Source: an uncultured Eubacteriales bacterium (GTDB lineage Bacteria; Bacillota; Clostridia; Oscillospirales; CAG-272). From it: 64,000 bases of DNA. The translations under genes and the position numbers were made by a program. Below, piece by piece: positions 7,658-15,803 of the stretch. How positions within the stretch are numbered: position 1 is the stretch's first letter; the number at the start of each line of letters is the position of its first letter. Where the stretch lies: contig CAKSZH010000001.1 of assembly GCA_934525675.1 (NCBI GenBank), positions 124,001 to 188,000 of the forward strand, given 5' to 3'. The notes beneath the pieces were generated by a model, which worked only from the letters and a program-made list of their open reading frames with translations, was not told where the DNA came from and searched no databases.

Positions 7658-10057
7658 TCAGCCGCGCAGACCGATCCCCATCTTGAATTGCAGATCCTTG
7701 ACGATCTTGGCGGAAACCTTGTCCGCTTCCTCCACGGTGAGAGTACGGTCGGCGGCGCGGAGCGTGACGCGCAGGGAGACCGACTTTTTGCCGTCGCCGA
7801 GCTGCGGTCCGCGGTAAATGTCGAATACCTCGATGTTTTCCACCAGCTTGCCCGCCGCCTTACGCATGACGGCTTCCACGTGACCGACCTCCACGTTCTC
7901 ATCGCAGACGAAGGAGTAATCGCGGGTGGTTGCGGGGAACTTGGGAAGCGGCTTGAAATCGCGGGTCAGATCGGCGTTTGCCCAAAGCGCTTCAAAGTCG
8001 ATGACGGCAAGGTATACGGGTTCGTCCATGCCGTAATTCTGCGCGGTGAGGGGGTGTACCTGCCCAACGGTTCCGAGCTGCGTGCCGTCCGCCGACAGGA
8101 TCTTTGCACATCTGCCGGGATGGTAGATCGGGTCATCGGCCACTGCTTCATAGGACGCGTCGCGGATGCCCGCAAGCGAAAGAACATTGTCGCAGATGCC
8201 CTTCATCCGGTAGAAATCGGTGTCTCCGTATGCGCCGACGGTCAGGGTCTTGCGTTCCTCGGGGAGCTTATCGGGATCGGTGTCGGGCAGATAGACGTTT
8301 CCGATCTCAAAGAGGCGGACGTTCTTGTTGGAATAGTTGTAGTTGTGCATGAGGATTTCCAGCATGGAGGGGACGGTCGTCGTCCGCATGACGCTGGTGT
8401 CCTCGCCGAGCGGGTTGGAGATGACGACCGAACGGCGGAGCGGACTGTCGGGTGCCAGCCGGATTTTGTCGTAGTATTTGGGGCTGACGAAGGAGAAGGT
8501 CTGGATCTGGTCCACACCCATGCCGTACATTGCGCGCTCCAGTGCCACTTCAAACGCCTGCTTGGGCGTCCGTCTGCCCGTCACGGTCTCCGCGCGGATG
8601 CAGGTGGAGGGGAGGCTGTTGTAGCCGTGGATCCGTCCGATCTCCTCTGCAATGTCCTGCATACAGTTGAGGTCGCCGCGGAAGGAGGGAACACAGATCT
8701 TGCCGTCCGCAACGCGGCATTCCAGCTTTTCAAGAATGGATTTCATCTCGGATTCTGCAAGAGAGGTTCCGAGGAAGCGGTTGTAGCGGTCGGGTTCAAA
8801 GGGCAGGATCACCTGCGGCTTCTTGGTCGGGTATTCGTCCACAAGTCCGTCCACCACTTCGCCCGCGCCGAGCAGCTGAACCAGTTCGCAGGCGCGCATA
8901 AGCCCGCCGTAGCAGTTTTCGGGATCCAGTTCCTTTTCAAAGCGCGCGGAGGATTCGGTGCGCATTCCGTTCTTTTTGCCCGTCACGCGTACGGAAGTAC
9001 CCTTGAAGCAGGCGGATTCAAAGACGACCGTCGTGGTTTCGTCCGTGATCTCGCTGTTTGCACCGCCCATCACACCCGCCAGCGCACACGCCTTCTTTTC
9101 GTCGGCGATGACGAGCATGGAGGAGTCCAGCACGTGATCCGTCTCGTCGAGCGAACGGAACGCTTCGCCGTCAGCGGCGCGGCGGACGCGGATCGCGGAA
9201 CCTTCGAGCTGCTTGTAGTCGAACGCGTGCATCGGCTGACCGTATTCCAGCATGACGTAGTTGGTGATGTCCACGATGTTGTTGATCGGGCGGACACCGG
9301 CGGCGCGCAGACGCATCCGGAGCCAGAGCGGGGAGGGGGCGATGCGGACGTTCTTGACGATCTTCGCCATATAGCGGTAGCAGAGATCGGGCGCTTCCAC
9401 CGAGACGGAAAGATACTTGGAAATGTCGTCGCCGTCGCCGAGCGGCTTGACGGTCGGCTCGGGAACATGAAGCGGGCGGTCAAAGGTCACGGCGCTCTCG
9501 CGGGCAAGACCGATGACGGAAAGGCAGTCGGGACGGTTGGAGGTGATCTCAAATTCCACCACCTTGTCGGAAAGGAGCAGTGCCGCGCGGATGTCCTTGC
9601 CGATCATGGGGGCAAAGCTCTCGTCGAGAATGAGGATTCCGTTTTCCTCCTTGCCGGGCATATCATGAGCCGTGAGTCCCAGCTCGCCGAAGGAGCAGAG
9701 CATACCGTCCGACGGAACGCCGCGGAGCTTGCCCGGTTTGATGGTCACGCCGCCGGGCAGGGTTGCCACGGGAAGCGCGGCGGGAACGATCGCGCCCTCA
9801 AACACATTCCCGGCACCCGTGACGATCTGTACGTCGGTGCCGGTTCCCACGTCCATCTGACAGATCTGCAGATGGTCGGAATCCGGGTGCTTTTCCAGCG
9901 ACTTGATGCGCGCGACCACAACGTTTCTCACGTCGTCGCCAAGCAGAGTATAGCTCTCGACCTTGGAGCCGGAATCGGTCATGCGGTCGCAGTATTCCTT
10001 GATTTCGATGCCGTCCGTTTTTACGAAGTCGGACAGCCAATTCATGGAAAGATTCAT
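7658..10057 (-). CDS. pheT: Phenylalanine--tRNA ligase beta subunit
   Basis: A 799-aa protein, matching the family length of about 800. It forms the (alpha-beta)2 enzyme with PheS and carries the editing site. The N terminus MNLSMNWLSDFVK is typical. It is followed by an EMAP-type tRNA-binding domain (about 40-150: VVVARIKSLEKHPDSDHLQIC), the B3/B4 editing domain (about 200-380, with SARFEKELDPEN), B5 (about 400-470), and a C-terminal FDX-ACB anticodon-binding domain (about 705-798, KFPATTRDYSFVCDE). The start has GGAGG at good spacing. pheS ends 15 bases upstream, so the two are one transcription unit under the T-box leader. Confidence 0.97.
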   Translation of the reverse strand: MNLSMNWLSDFVKTDGIEIKEYCDRMTDSGSKVESYTLLGDDVRNVVVARIKSLEKHPDSDHLQICQMDVGTGTDVQIVTGAGNVFEGAIVPAALPVATLPGGVTIKPGKLRGVPSDGMLCSFGELGLTAHDMPGKEENGILILDESFAPMIGKDIRAALLLSDKVVEFEITSNRPDCLSVIGLARESAVTFDRPLHVPEPTVKPLGDGDDISKYLSVSVEAPDLCYRYMAKIVKNVRIAPSPLWLRMRLRAAGVRPINNIVDITNYVMLEYGQPMHAFDYKQLEGSAIRVRRAADGEAFRSLDETDHVLDSSMLVIADEKKACALAGVMGGANSEITDETTTVVFESACFKGTSVRVTGKKNGMRTESSARFEKELDPENCYGGLMRACELVQLLGAGEVVDGLVDEYPTKKPQVILPFEPDRYNRFLGTSLAESEMKSILEKLECRVADGKICVPSFRGDLNCMQDIAEEIGRIHGYNSLPSTCIRAETVTGRRTPKQAFEVALERAMYGMGVDQIQTFSFVSPKYYDKIRLAPDSPLRRSVVISNPLGEDTSVMRTTTVPSMLEILMHNYNYSNKNVRLFEIGNVYLPDTDPDKLPEERKTLTVGAYGDTDFYRMKGICDNVLSLAGIRDASYEAVADDPIYHPGRCAKILSADGTQLGTVGQVHPLTAQNYGMDEPVYLAVIDFEALWANADLTRDFKPLPKFPATTRDYSFVCDENVEVGHVEAVMRKAAGKLVENIEVFDIYRGPQLGDGKKSVSLRVTLRAADRTLTVEEADKVSAKIVKDLQFKMGIGLRG

Positions 10058-10072
10058 GTTTTCTTACCTCCT

Positions 10073-11086
10073 TCAGAACTGCTCAAGGAACCGGACATCG
10101 TTGTCGTAGAACATCCGGATGTCGTCGATGTGATACTTGAGCATGGCAATGCGTTCAACGCCCATGCCGAACGCAAAGCCGGAGTAAACATCGGGGTCAA
10201 TGCCGCAGTTGCGGAGCACGTTGGGGTGTACCATGCCTGCGCCGAGAATTTCAATCCAGCCCTCGTTTTTGCACAGCCGGCAGCCCTTGCCGCCGCAGAC
10301 AAAGCAGGAGACATCCACCTCGGCGGACGGCTCGGTGAAGGGGAAGTGGTGCGGGCGGAAGCGGATACGGGTATCCTCGCCGAACTCGGTCTTTGCGAAG
10401 GTCTCAAGGATCCCCTTGAGGTCGCTCATGGCGATTCCCTTGTCCACGACAAGTCCCTCAAACTGATGGAAGAGCGGGGAATGGGTTGCGTCCATGGTGT
10501 CCGAGCGGTACACGCGTCCGGGGGAGATGATGCGGATCGGCGGCTTCTGCTTTTCCATAACCCGCGCCTGAACGGGCGAGGTCTGGGAGCGGAGCAGGAT
10601 CTTGTCGGTGATGTAGAAGGTGTCCTGCGTGTCGCGCGCCGGATGATCGGGCGGAATGTTGAGTGCCTGAAAGTTGTAGTAGTCGTATTCGACCTCGGGA
10701 CCTTCGGCAATAGAGAAGCCCATGCCGATGAAGATGTCTTCGAGATCGCGCTGTACCAGCGTGAGCGGGTGGATGTGCCCCATTGCGGGAGCCTTGCCCG
10801 GCATGGTGACGTCCAGCTTTTCCGAGCGGAGCTTTACCTCAAGGGCGTGTTCCTTCATCTTTTCGGCACGCTTTGCGATTGCCTCTTCGATGTTTGCCCG
10901 CACCTCGTTTGCAAGCTGCCCGATGACGGGGCGCTCTTCGGCGGAGAGGGAACCCATGCCGCGGAGTACCGCGGTGAGCTCGCCCTTCTTGCCGAGGTAC
11001 CTGACGCGGATCTGCTCGAGGTCCGCCTTGTCGTCCGCGATCTGGGAGAGCGCGTCCGATTTCAGTTTTGCAAGAATTTCTTTCAT
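10073..11086 (-). CDS. pheS: Phenylalanine--tRNA ligase alpha subunit
   Basis: A 337-aa class II synthetase catalytic subunit. It has the N-terminal coiled coil (1-90, with [17 protein letters not shown]), motif 2 around [25 protein letters not shown], and motif 3 [16 protein letters not shown] four-Cys insertion (C261, C264, C269, C272 in the pattern CxxCxxxxCxxC) probably binds zinc; such knuckles occur in other Clostridia PheS proteins. The ATG at 11086 starts the family-typical MKEILAKL; the in-frame extension to 11158 runs into the T-box terminator hairpin and is rejected. Expression should rise when tRNA-Phe is uncharged. Confidence 0.97.
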   Translation of the reverse strand: MKEILAKLKSDALSQIADDKADLEQIRVRYLGKKGELTAVLRGMGSLSAEERPVIGQLANEVRANIEEAIAKRAEKMKEHALEVKLRSEKLDVTMPGKAPAMGHIHPLTLVQRDLEDIFIGMGFSIAEGPEVEYDYYNFQALNIPPDHPARDTQDTFYITDKILLRSQTSPVQARVMEKQKPPIRIISPGRVYRSDTMDATHSPLFHQFEGLVVDKGIAMSDLKGILETFAKTEFGEDTRIRFRPHHFPFTEPSAEVDVSCFVCGGKGCRLCKNEGWIEILGAGMVHPNVLRNCGIDPDVYSGFAFGMGVERIAMLKYHIDDIRMFYDNDVRFLEQF

Positions 11087-11143
11087 AACGGTATACAGTT
11101 TCCTTTCTTCTGAAGGTAAAATTTTCGTGTGTCGGCGGGAGGA

Positions 11144-11185
11144 CAAAACAAAAAACATCCCGTCCTGTTTTTACAGGACGGGATG
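11144..11185 (-). terminator. T-box attenuator terminator
   Basis: A perfect 12-bp stem (11156-11167 with 11174-11185) is followed on the minus strand by a T-rich tail, TTTTTTGTTTTG. The alternative antiterminator would use the T-box sequence 11198-11210 instead. Confidence 0.93.
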
Positions 11186-11396
11186 AAAAATTCATTCCGC
11201 GGTACCACCCGTATTCCGGCAAAAGCCAACACTTTCGCGGCAGGTAACGGTGCCTCCGTGACCCGCTACTGAATGCCTTCACGGGTCATGCTCCGAAGCG
11301 AAGGGCAGTATCCGGATCCGCGTGACCGCTTTCAGCCTGAGGACGGTCTCTCTGTGACGCGAAAAATCGGAACGCCGACTTCCTCAACGCATTTCT
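11144..11396 (-). promoter_or_regulatory. T-box leader (tRNA-Phe-sensing riboswitch) of pheST
   Basis: On the minus strand the leader starts near 11396. It contains the AGAGAGACC element followed by GCTGAAAG and a complementary CGGT, as in T-box stem I. It also has the nearly invariant T-box sequence GGGTGGTACCGCG (11198-11210), which pairs with the tRNA acceptor end. It ends in a perfect intrinsic terminator hairpin. A TTC at 11300-11302 is a candidate Phe specifier codon, although I could not fold stem I to prove its position. Confidence 0.93.
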
Positions 11397-11402
11397 GTAT
11401 TC

Positions 11403-11430
11403 AGTATAACACGTTTGTGCGGAAAATCAA
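11403..11430 (-). promoter_or_regulatory. Promoter of the pheST T-box transcript
   Basis: On the minus strand there is a -35 TTGATT (11425-11430), a 16-bp spacer and a -10 TATACT (11403-11408). The -35 box begins nine bases past the murE stop codon, so no intergenic space is wasted. Confidence 0.85.
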
Positions 11431-11438
11431 GGGCTTTT

Positions 11439-12926
11439 TCAAAATTTTTCTGCGGGAACATGCGATCTTTCGCGGATTGCCTGTGCCACGATGTCGTGTT
11501 CGGAAAACGGCAGATACTGCCCCGCGACCAGCTGATAGGTTTCATGTCCCTTGCCGACGAGCGCAAGAATGTCGCCGGGACGCAGCCTTCCGATTGCTTC
11601 CCGGATCGCCTCGGCGCGGTCGGGAATGCTGATGTAAGGACAGCTGCCGGGAGGGAAGGACACGGCGATCTCCGCGATGATCTGGCTCGGCGGCTCGTTA
11701 TCGGGGTTGTCCGATGTGAGAATACAAAGATCCGCCCGGGGACCCGCCGCCTCGGCAAGCTCGCGCCGGCGCCCCCGCGTTCTTCCGCCGACCGACCCGA
11801 ACAGACAGAAGAGCCGGTTCGGATGATAGGCGCGGAGCGCGTCCAGAAGGGAGGAAAGGCTCACGCCGTTGTGCGCGTAATCAATGATGACAGAAGCACC
11901 GTCCGGCGTTTCGATCAACTCAAAGCGGCCGGGAATGGAAACGGTCGCAAGCACCTTTGCGCATGCCTCAGGAGAGATGCCGAACAGTTCTGCCGCAGCG
12001 ACGGCGGTCATGGCGTTGTACATGCTGAACCTGCCGGGAAACGGAATCCGAAATCCGGTCGTGTGACCGTTCTTTTCCCGCACGGAGAACCGGATCCCCA
12101 TCCAGGAACCGTCCCGGAGAAGCGAGAAATCCTCGCCGGAATAATCGGCGCCCGGCTCTGCGGAGACCGTGAGGATGCGTCCCCCAAACCCCTTTGTCAT
12201 GTAGGCGGCATACGGGTCGTCCCGGTTGACGATGACGTTCTCGGCGCCGAATTCGTGGAACAGCCGTCTCTTGCAGTCGCGGTAATTGTCAAAATCCGGG
12301 TGCTCATGGGGACCGATGTGGTCGGGAGAGAGGTTGGTGAAGATACAGGTGCGGAAGGTCAGCCCCAGCACGCGCTGCATTAAGATCGCCTGAGAGGAGA
12401 CCTCAATTGTCGCAACGCGTACTCCCGCATCGCGCATTTCGGACAGATACCGGTAAAGTTCCGGTGCCTCGGGCGTGGTGTTGTGGGTTTCTTCTTTCCG
12501 TCCCGCGTACTGAACCCCGTTGGTGCCGATATATCCCGCGGGAATGCCGTTGTCGTCAAGCAGACGGCGGGTGAGGATCGCAACCGACGTTTTCCCCTTG
12601 GTGCCGGTGATGCCGATCAGGTGTATGTCACGGTCGGGATGGCAGTAAAAGTTCGCGGAAATCTTTGCCATGTCGCGGCGCACGTTATCCGAAAACAGAA
12701 TGATCGCGTCGTCAGGCAGGGATAGCGGATGTTCCGCAAGAAAAAGGCGGCACCCGTGTGTGTATGCCGCAGGGGCAAAGTCGTGACCGTCCGAAACGGC
12801 GCCGCGGAGGCAGAAAAACAGAAATCCTTCCCGGGAAAGACGGGAATCGTGGCACAGTCCGCGCACGTCCGGATTTTCTTCCGGTTGGGCAATGCCGGTT
12901 CCTTCAAGCAGTTCTGAAAGTAGCAT
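11439..12926 (-). CDS. murE: UDP-MurNAc-dipeptide--amino acid ligase (MurE)
   Basis: A 495-aa Mur ligase that adds the third residue of the peptidoglycan stem peptide. It has the ATP-binding loop GITGTKGKTS (about 105-114), HNTTPEAPEL, EVSSQA, the TNLSPDHIGPHE block, Lys219 in DCKRRLF (the usual carbamylated Lys) and DYAHNGVSL. The amino-acid-selecting motif reads DNPDNE (406-411). DAP-adding enzymes have DNPR at this place, so the missing Arg argues for L-Lys or another diamino acid rather than meso-DAP. The start has AAAGGAG upstream. An aspartate racemase gene lies 19 bases upstream on the same strand. Confidence 0.93.
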   Translation of the reverse strand: MLLSELLEGTGIAQPEENPDVRGLCHDSRLSREGFLFFCLRGAVSDGHDFAPAAYTHGCRLFLAEHPLSLPDDAIILFSDNVRRDMAKISANFYCHPDRDIHLIGITGTKGKTSVAILTRRLLDDNGIPAGYIGTNGVQYAGRKEETHNTTPEAPELYRYLSEMRDAGVRVATIEVSSQAILMQRVLGLTFRTCIFTNLSPDHIGPHEHPDFDNYRDCKRRLFHEFGAENVIVNRDDPYAAYMTKGFGGRILTVSAEPGADYSGEDFSLLRDGSWMGIRFSVREKNGHTTGFRIPFPGRFSMYNAMTAVAAAELFGISPEACAKVLATVSIPGRFELIETPDGASVIIDYAHNGVSLSSLLDALRAYHPNRLFCLFGSVGGRTRGRRRELAEAAGPRADLCILTSDNPDNEPPSQIIAEIAVSFPPGSCPYISIPDRAEAIREAIGRLRPGDILALVGKGHETYQLVAGQYLPFSEHDIVAQAIRERSHVPAEKF

Positions 12927-12945
12927 GGTTGTCTCCTTTCCGGAT

Positions 12946-13701
12946 TTATTCCGTCAAAAGCGGTATCGCGGCAAACCAATCGGGAAACCCGACGGGCGTT
13001 TTATGACAGGCAAGAATGGTACGGCAGGCGAGAATCTCCAGGGAATCCGCGAAAATGTGCGGGTCCTGCCGGACGACTTTGCCGATCAGTGACAGCTCGG
13101 TACAACCGAGTACCAGTCGGTCGCAGCCGTCTTCCCGGAGATGCCCGCAAACGCGGGAAAACGCTTCCGTGTCCGGAGCGTCGCCGCGCTTGATCTGCCC
13201 GTAGATCAGGTGGTTCAGGGTTTTCTGATCCGCGTCGCACGGGACCGCGTATCCGATGCCGTACCGCTCCGCGACGCTCTTGTACGCGCCGGAACGGACA
13301 GTCCCCTCGGTGGCAAGCACGCCGATTTTGCGGGTGCCGCTCCGTGCGAGCATTTTCACGGTTTCTTCAATGATGTTGATAACGGGAACCGAGACCGCGT
13401 CCTTGATCTGGCGGTAAAAGAAATGCGCGGTATTGCAGGGAATGGCGATGAGGGTCGCTCCCGCGCACTCCAGCCGCCTTGCTTCCTCGCACATAACGGG
13501 CGCGGGGTCGTCCTTTGATTCTCCCAGAATAAACGCGGTGCGGTCGGGCGTGGATGCCCGGCTCGATAAGATCAGGTCAATGTGGTCGCTGTCTTTTTCG
13601 GCGGCTGTGTGCGCGGTCAGAAGCTCGTAGAAATAAACCGATGCCATCGGACCGAGCCCGCCGAGAATCCCGAGCAACTCATGTCTGTTTTTTTTCGGCA
13701 T
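12946..13701 (-). CDS. Aspartate/glutamate racemase family protein, probably aspartate racemase
   Basis: A 251-aa cofactor-independent racemase. The N terminus LGILGGLGPMAS and the two catalytic-cysteine motifs IPCNTAH (Cys89) and LGCTELS (Cys200) place it in the aspartate-racemase branch; glutamate racemase MurI instead starts around IGVFDSGVGG. It would convert L-Asp to D-Asp in the cytoplasm. Its start overlaps the stop of the upstream 128-aa gene (TAATG), with AGGGGG upstream, and murE follows 19 bases downstream. The cell-wall context suggests that the D-Asp is used in peptidoglycan. The alternative, that it serves another amino acid, cannot be excluded. Confidence 0.87.
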   Translation of the reverse strand: MPKKNRHELLGILGGLGPMASVYFYELLTAHTAAEKDSDHIDLILSSRASTPDRTAFILGESKDDPAPVMCEEARRLECAGATLIAIPCNTAHFFYRQIKDAVSVPVINIIEETVKMLARSGTRKIGVLATEGTVRSGAYKSVAERYGIGYAVPCDADQKTLNHLIYGQIKRGDAPDTEAFSRVCGHLREDGCDRLVLGCTELSLIGKVVRQDPHIFADSLEILACRTILACHKTPVGFPDWFAAIPLLTE

Positions 13702-14087
13702 TACGCCTGCCCCCTTCCTGCGGCTGTACGGCAGAGAAACGTTCCGACGGGGTCCTTCTCTCCGGCGCAGATGTAGTATTCGTCCAGGAAACGACGGTTT
13801 TCGTCCACGAAACGCCGGAACGCCGGGGTACAGGGCACCAGATACAGGATCCTGTCCTCCTCGTTTTCGGCGATGGCTGCAAGCAGATCGCAGAGGAAGG
13901 GAAGTTCCTTCCCGGAAAGACGGCGGACGCGCACGGCGGAGGTCGCAGTGAGAAACGGATGCGGGTGACGGGTCAGCGCGAGCGGCGCGGTATTGCAGAA
14001 CTGCCCGATCCGCGCTGCATTCTGCCGGAGTCCGTACCCGTCGCCGAGCAGGACCGGAAACAACATCTCCCGGAAGATCTCATTCAT
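13701..14087 (-). CDS. 128-aa protein resembling only the N-terminal domain of D-aspartate ligase-type ATP-grasp enzymes
   Basis: A short protein with no complete enzyme fold. From memory of the Enterococcus D-aspartate ligase (Aslfm) family, several features fit the N-terminal pre-ATP-grasp domain: FPVLLG with a YG shortly after, PLALTRHPHPF, a spaced LYLVPC, and FLDEYYIC. The ATP-grasp catalytic core of about 280 further residues is absent. The stop overlaps the racemase start (TAATG), so no frameshift continuation exists downstream. It could be a decayed ligase, a standalone partner domain, or a chance similarity. It heads the racemase-murE operon. Confidence 0.6.
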   Translation of the reverse strand: MNEIFREMLFPVLLGDGYGLRQNAARIGQFCNTAPLALTRHPHPFLTATSAVRVRRLSGKELPFLCDLLAAIAENEEDRILYLVPCTPAFRRFVDENRRFLDEYYICAGEKDPVGTFLCRTAAGRGQA

Positions 14088-14127
14088 GCAAACCGCCCCC
14101 GTTTCAAGGATTCACAAAAGATTATTA

Positions 14128-14145
14128 TTGTATCATATTGTATCA
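14128..14145 (-). promoter_or_regulatory. Tandem -10-like boxes before the racemase-murE operon
   Basis: The minus strand carries two direct copies of TGATACAATA spaced ten bases apart, each holding a TACAAT box. They lie 40-58 bases before the first gene of the operon. No good -35 box is visible, so this is a tentative promoter. Confidence 0.45.
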
Positions 14146-14206
14146 CATTTTTCCGGGGAATGGAAGACCTGCGGCAGGTTTTTTCCGCGGAAAATTCAGC
14201 GACCGC

Positions 14207-14235
14207 TTGCAAAACGATACAGTTTGGCGTATAAT
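14207..14235 (+). promoter_or_regulatory. Promoter of the GNAT-rubrerythrin genes
   Basis: There is a -35 TTGCAA (14207-14212), a 17-bp spacer and a -10 TATAAT (14230-14235), ending 32 bases before the TTG start of the acetyltransferase. Confidence 0.85.
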
Positions 14236-14267
14236 GAAACAAAACAGCCGGAAGTGAGGCGAGACTT

Positions 14268-14855
14268 TTGAAAAAAGAGACTGTATACCGCGTGTTTTCC
14301 CATCTTCCGACCCTGGAAACCGACCGGCTGATTCTGCGCCGGATGGCGGTCACGGATGCGGAGGATATGTTTGCCTACGCGAAAAACGAGGAGACCACGC
14401 GTTACCTGACGTGGTATCCGCACCGGGACGTGAACTATACCCGCGAATACCTGCGGTATATCGGGCAGCGCTACCGCGTCGGTTCGTTTTACGACTGGGC
14501 GTTGGAGTGGAAGCAGGATCACCGCATGATCGGGACCTGCGGCTTTACCTCGTTTGATTTCCCGAACAACCGCGGGGAGATCGGGTATGTCATCAACCCC
14601 GCGTACCGCGGGCAGGGGATCGCGCCGGAGGCTTGCCGCGCGGTGATGACCTTCGGATTTACGGAGCTGGGACTGCATCGCATCGAAGCACGGTACATCA
14701 CGGGAAACGACGCGTCGGAGCACGTGATGGAGAAATTGGGTATGAAGCCGGAGGGCGTGAGCCGCGGAGCAATGCTCATCAAGGGGCAGTACCGCGACAT
14801 CGGCATCTGCGCGATCTTGCGCGATGAGTTCCTCGCCGGAAAAAAGTCTGAATAA
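14268..14855 (+). CDS. GNAT-family N-acetyltransferase (RimJ/RimL type)
   Basis: A 195-aa acetyl-CoA-dependent acetyltransferase. The opening LETDRLILRRM is the hallmark of the RimJ/RimL branch. The family's central strand is seen in GEIGYVINPAYRGQGIAPEACRAVM, where the R/Q-x-x-G-x-G/A acetyl-CoA loop is RGQGIA, and the late HRIEARYITGNDASEHVMEKLGM block is also present. It may acetylate a protein N terminus or a small molecule; the substrate cannot be predicted. The start codon is TTG at 14268, with GTGAGG eight bases upstream and a good promoter before it. Rubrerythrin follows 90 bases later on the same strand. Confidence 0.88.
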   Translation: MKKETVYRVFSHLPTLETDRLILRRMAVTDAEDMFAYAKNEETTRYLTWYPHRDVNYTREYLRYIGQRYRVGSFYDWALEWKQDHRMIGTCGFTSFDFPNNRGEIGYVINPAYRGQGIAPEACRAVMTFGFTELGLHRIEARYITGNDASEHVMEKLGMKPEGVSRGAMLIKGQYRDIGICAILRDEFLAGKKSE

Positions 14856-14892
14856 AGTGTGATTGGCGTGTCAATCCTTTCCGCGAAGACCT

Positions 14893-14920
14893 TTTGCGGC
14901 GACAAACGGAATTCCGCAAA
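14893..14920 (+). repeat. Inverted repeat ahead of rubrerythrin
   Basis: The arms TTTGCGG and CCGCAAA are separated by 14 bases in the gap before the rubrerythrin gene. They could be an operator or a weak RNA hairpin. No known regulator site was matched. Confidence 0.35.
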
Positions 14921-14945
14921 GAGTTCAGGAAAGGAAGGGATCCCT

Positions 14946-15509
14946 ATGGCAACCTATACAAAGCAGGGCGTTGACGTGGAAACGCTTCGCGGCACCGAAA
15001 CCGAAAAGAATCTGCACACGGCGCTGAGCGGGGAATCGCAGGCGTATCTCCGGTACAAATGGTTTGAAGCCAAAGCGAAAAGCGACGGGTATGTGGAGAT
15101 TGCCCGCATTTTTCAGGAGACGGCGGAGAACGAAAAAGAGCACGCGGAGATCTGGTTCCGCTATCTCGGCGGCTGGAGTGCGACCGAGCGCAACCTGGAC
15201 GCCGCGGCGGGCGGCGAGCATTTCGAGTGGGCGACCATGTACAAGGAATTTGAGGAGACCGCCAGGAAAGAGGGCTTTGACACCATCGCAGGACTGTTTT
15301 CCCGCGTTGCTTCCATTGAGAAAATGCACGAGGAACGCTATGTGAAGTACCTTGACGAGGTGCGGCGCGGCGACAGCTTCCGGTCGGATACGGAAACAAA
15401 ATGGATCTGTCTCAACTGCGGGTACGTCGTGACCGGCAAAGAACCGCCCGCGATCTGCCCGGTCTGCTCTCACCCCGAAGGGTATTTTGCAAGGCAAGAA
15501 CGATCATAA
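14946..15509 (+). CDS. Rubrerythrin
   Basis: A 187-aa non-haem di-iron protein that reduces hydrogen peroxide in anaerobes. The N-terminal ferritin-like four-helix domain (about 15-145) has the expected iron-ligating motifs: ESQAYLRY, ETAENEKEHAEIW and ASIEKMHEERY. The C-terminal rubredoxin domain has the CxxCG...CPVC pattern (CLNCG and CPVC) for a single FeS4 site. The ATG at 14946 was chosen over an upstream in-frame start because AGGAAAGGAAGGG precedes it and the family begins close to this point. It points to an anaerobic host exposed to oxygen stress. A strong terminator follows directly. Confidence 0.95.
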   Translation: MATYTKQGVDVETLRGTETEKNLHTALSGESQAYLRYKWFEAKAKSDGYVEIARIFQETAENEKEHAEIWFRYLGGWSATERNLDAAAGGEHFEWATMYKEFEETARKEGFDTIAGLFSRVASIEKMHEERYVKYLDEVRRGDSFRSDTETKWICLNCGYVVTGKEPPAICPVCSHPEGYFARQERS

Positions 15510-15554
15510 GATACCGGCACAAACGCGCAGCGTTTGTGCCGGTATCTTTGTTTT
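15510..15554 (+). terminator. Rho-independent terminator of rubrerythrin
   Basis: A 16-bp perfect stem (arms 15510-15525 and 15531-15546, five-base loop) starts at the base after the stop codon and is followed by a T-rich tail, TTTGTTTT. Confidence 0.93.
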
Positions 15555-15738
15555 CCGGAAGGCCGACCCTTTCTCCGCGTTCCGGTCAGGTCCGCATTCT
15601 CCGGTACACTTAATGCTCCTGCTCTTGATCCGGAGAGAAGACGCGCATTGCCCGGTGACTCGCCCCGGGATGAAAACAACCGGAGCGCCTTTTCTCCCGT
15701 CCCGCTCAAATTTTGCGGGAAAAGATCCCTTTGCCTTC

Positions 15739-15767
15739 TTGCTATTCCCGGCGGAATGTGCTAAAAT
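15739..15767 (+). promoter_or_regulatory. Promoter of pcrA
   Basis: There is a -35 TTGCTA (15739-15744), a 17-bp spacer and a -10 TAAAAT (15762-15767), 37 bases before the start codon. Confidence 0.78.
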
Positions 15768-15803
15768 AAAATATATTTTGAAGGATAGAAACGGGGATAG
15801 CAA

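Noticed and set aside
7358..11113. A plus-strand open frame of 1251 codons opposite pheST
   Set aside because: It is a shadow of the pheT/pheS coding bias on the other strand. It has no ribosome-binding site or protein motifs, and it crosses the pheST terminator and both pheST coding regions.
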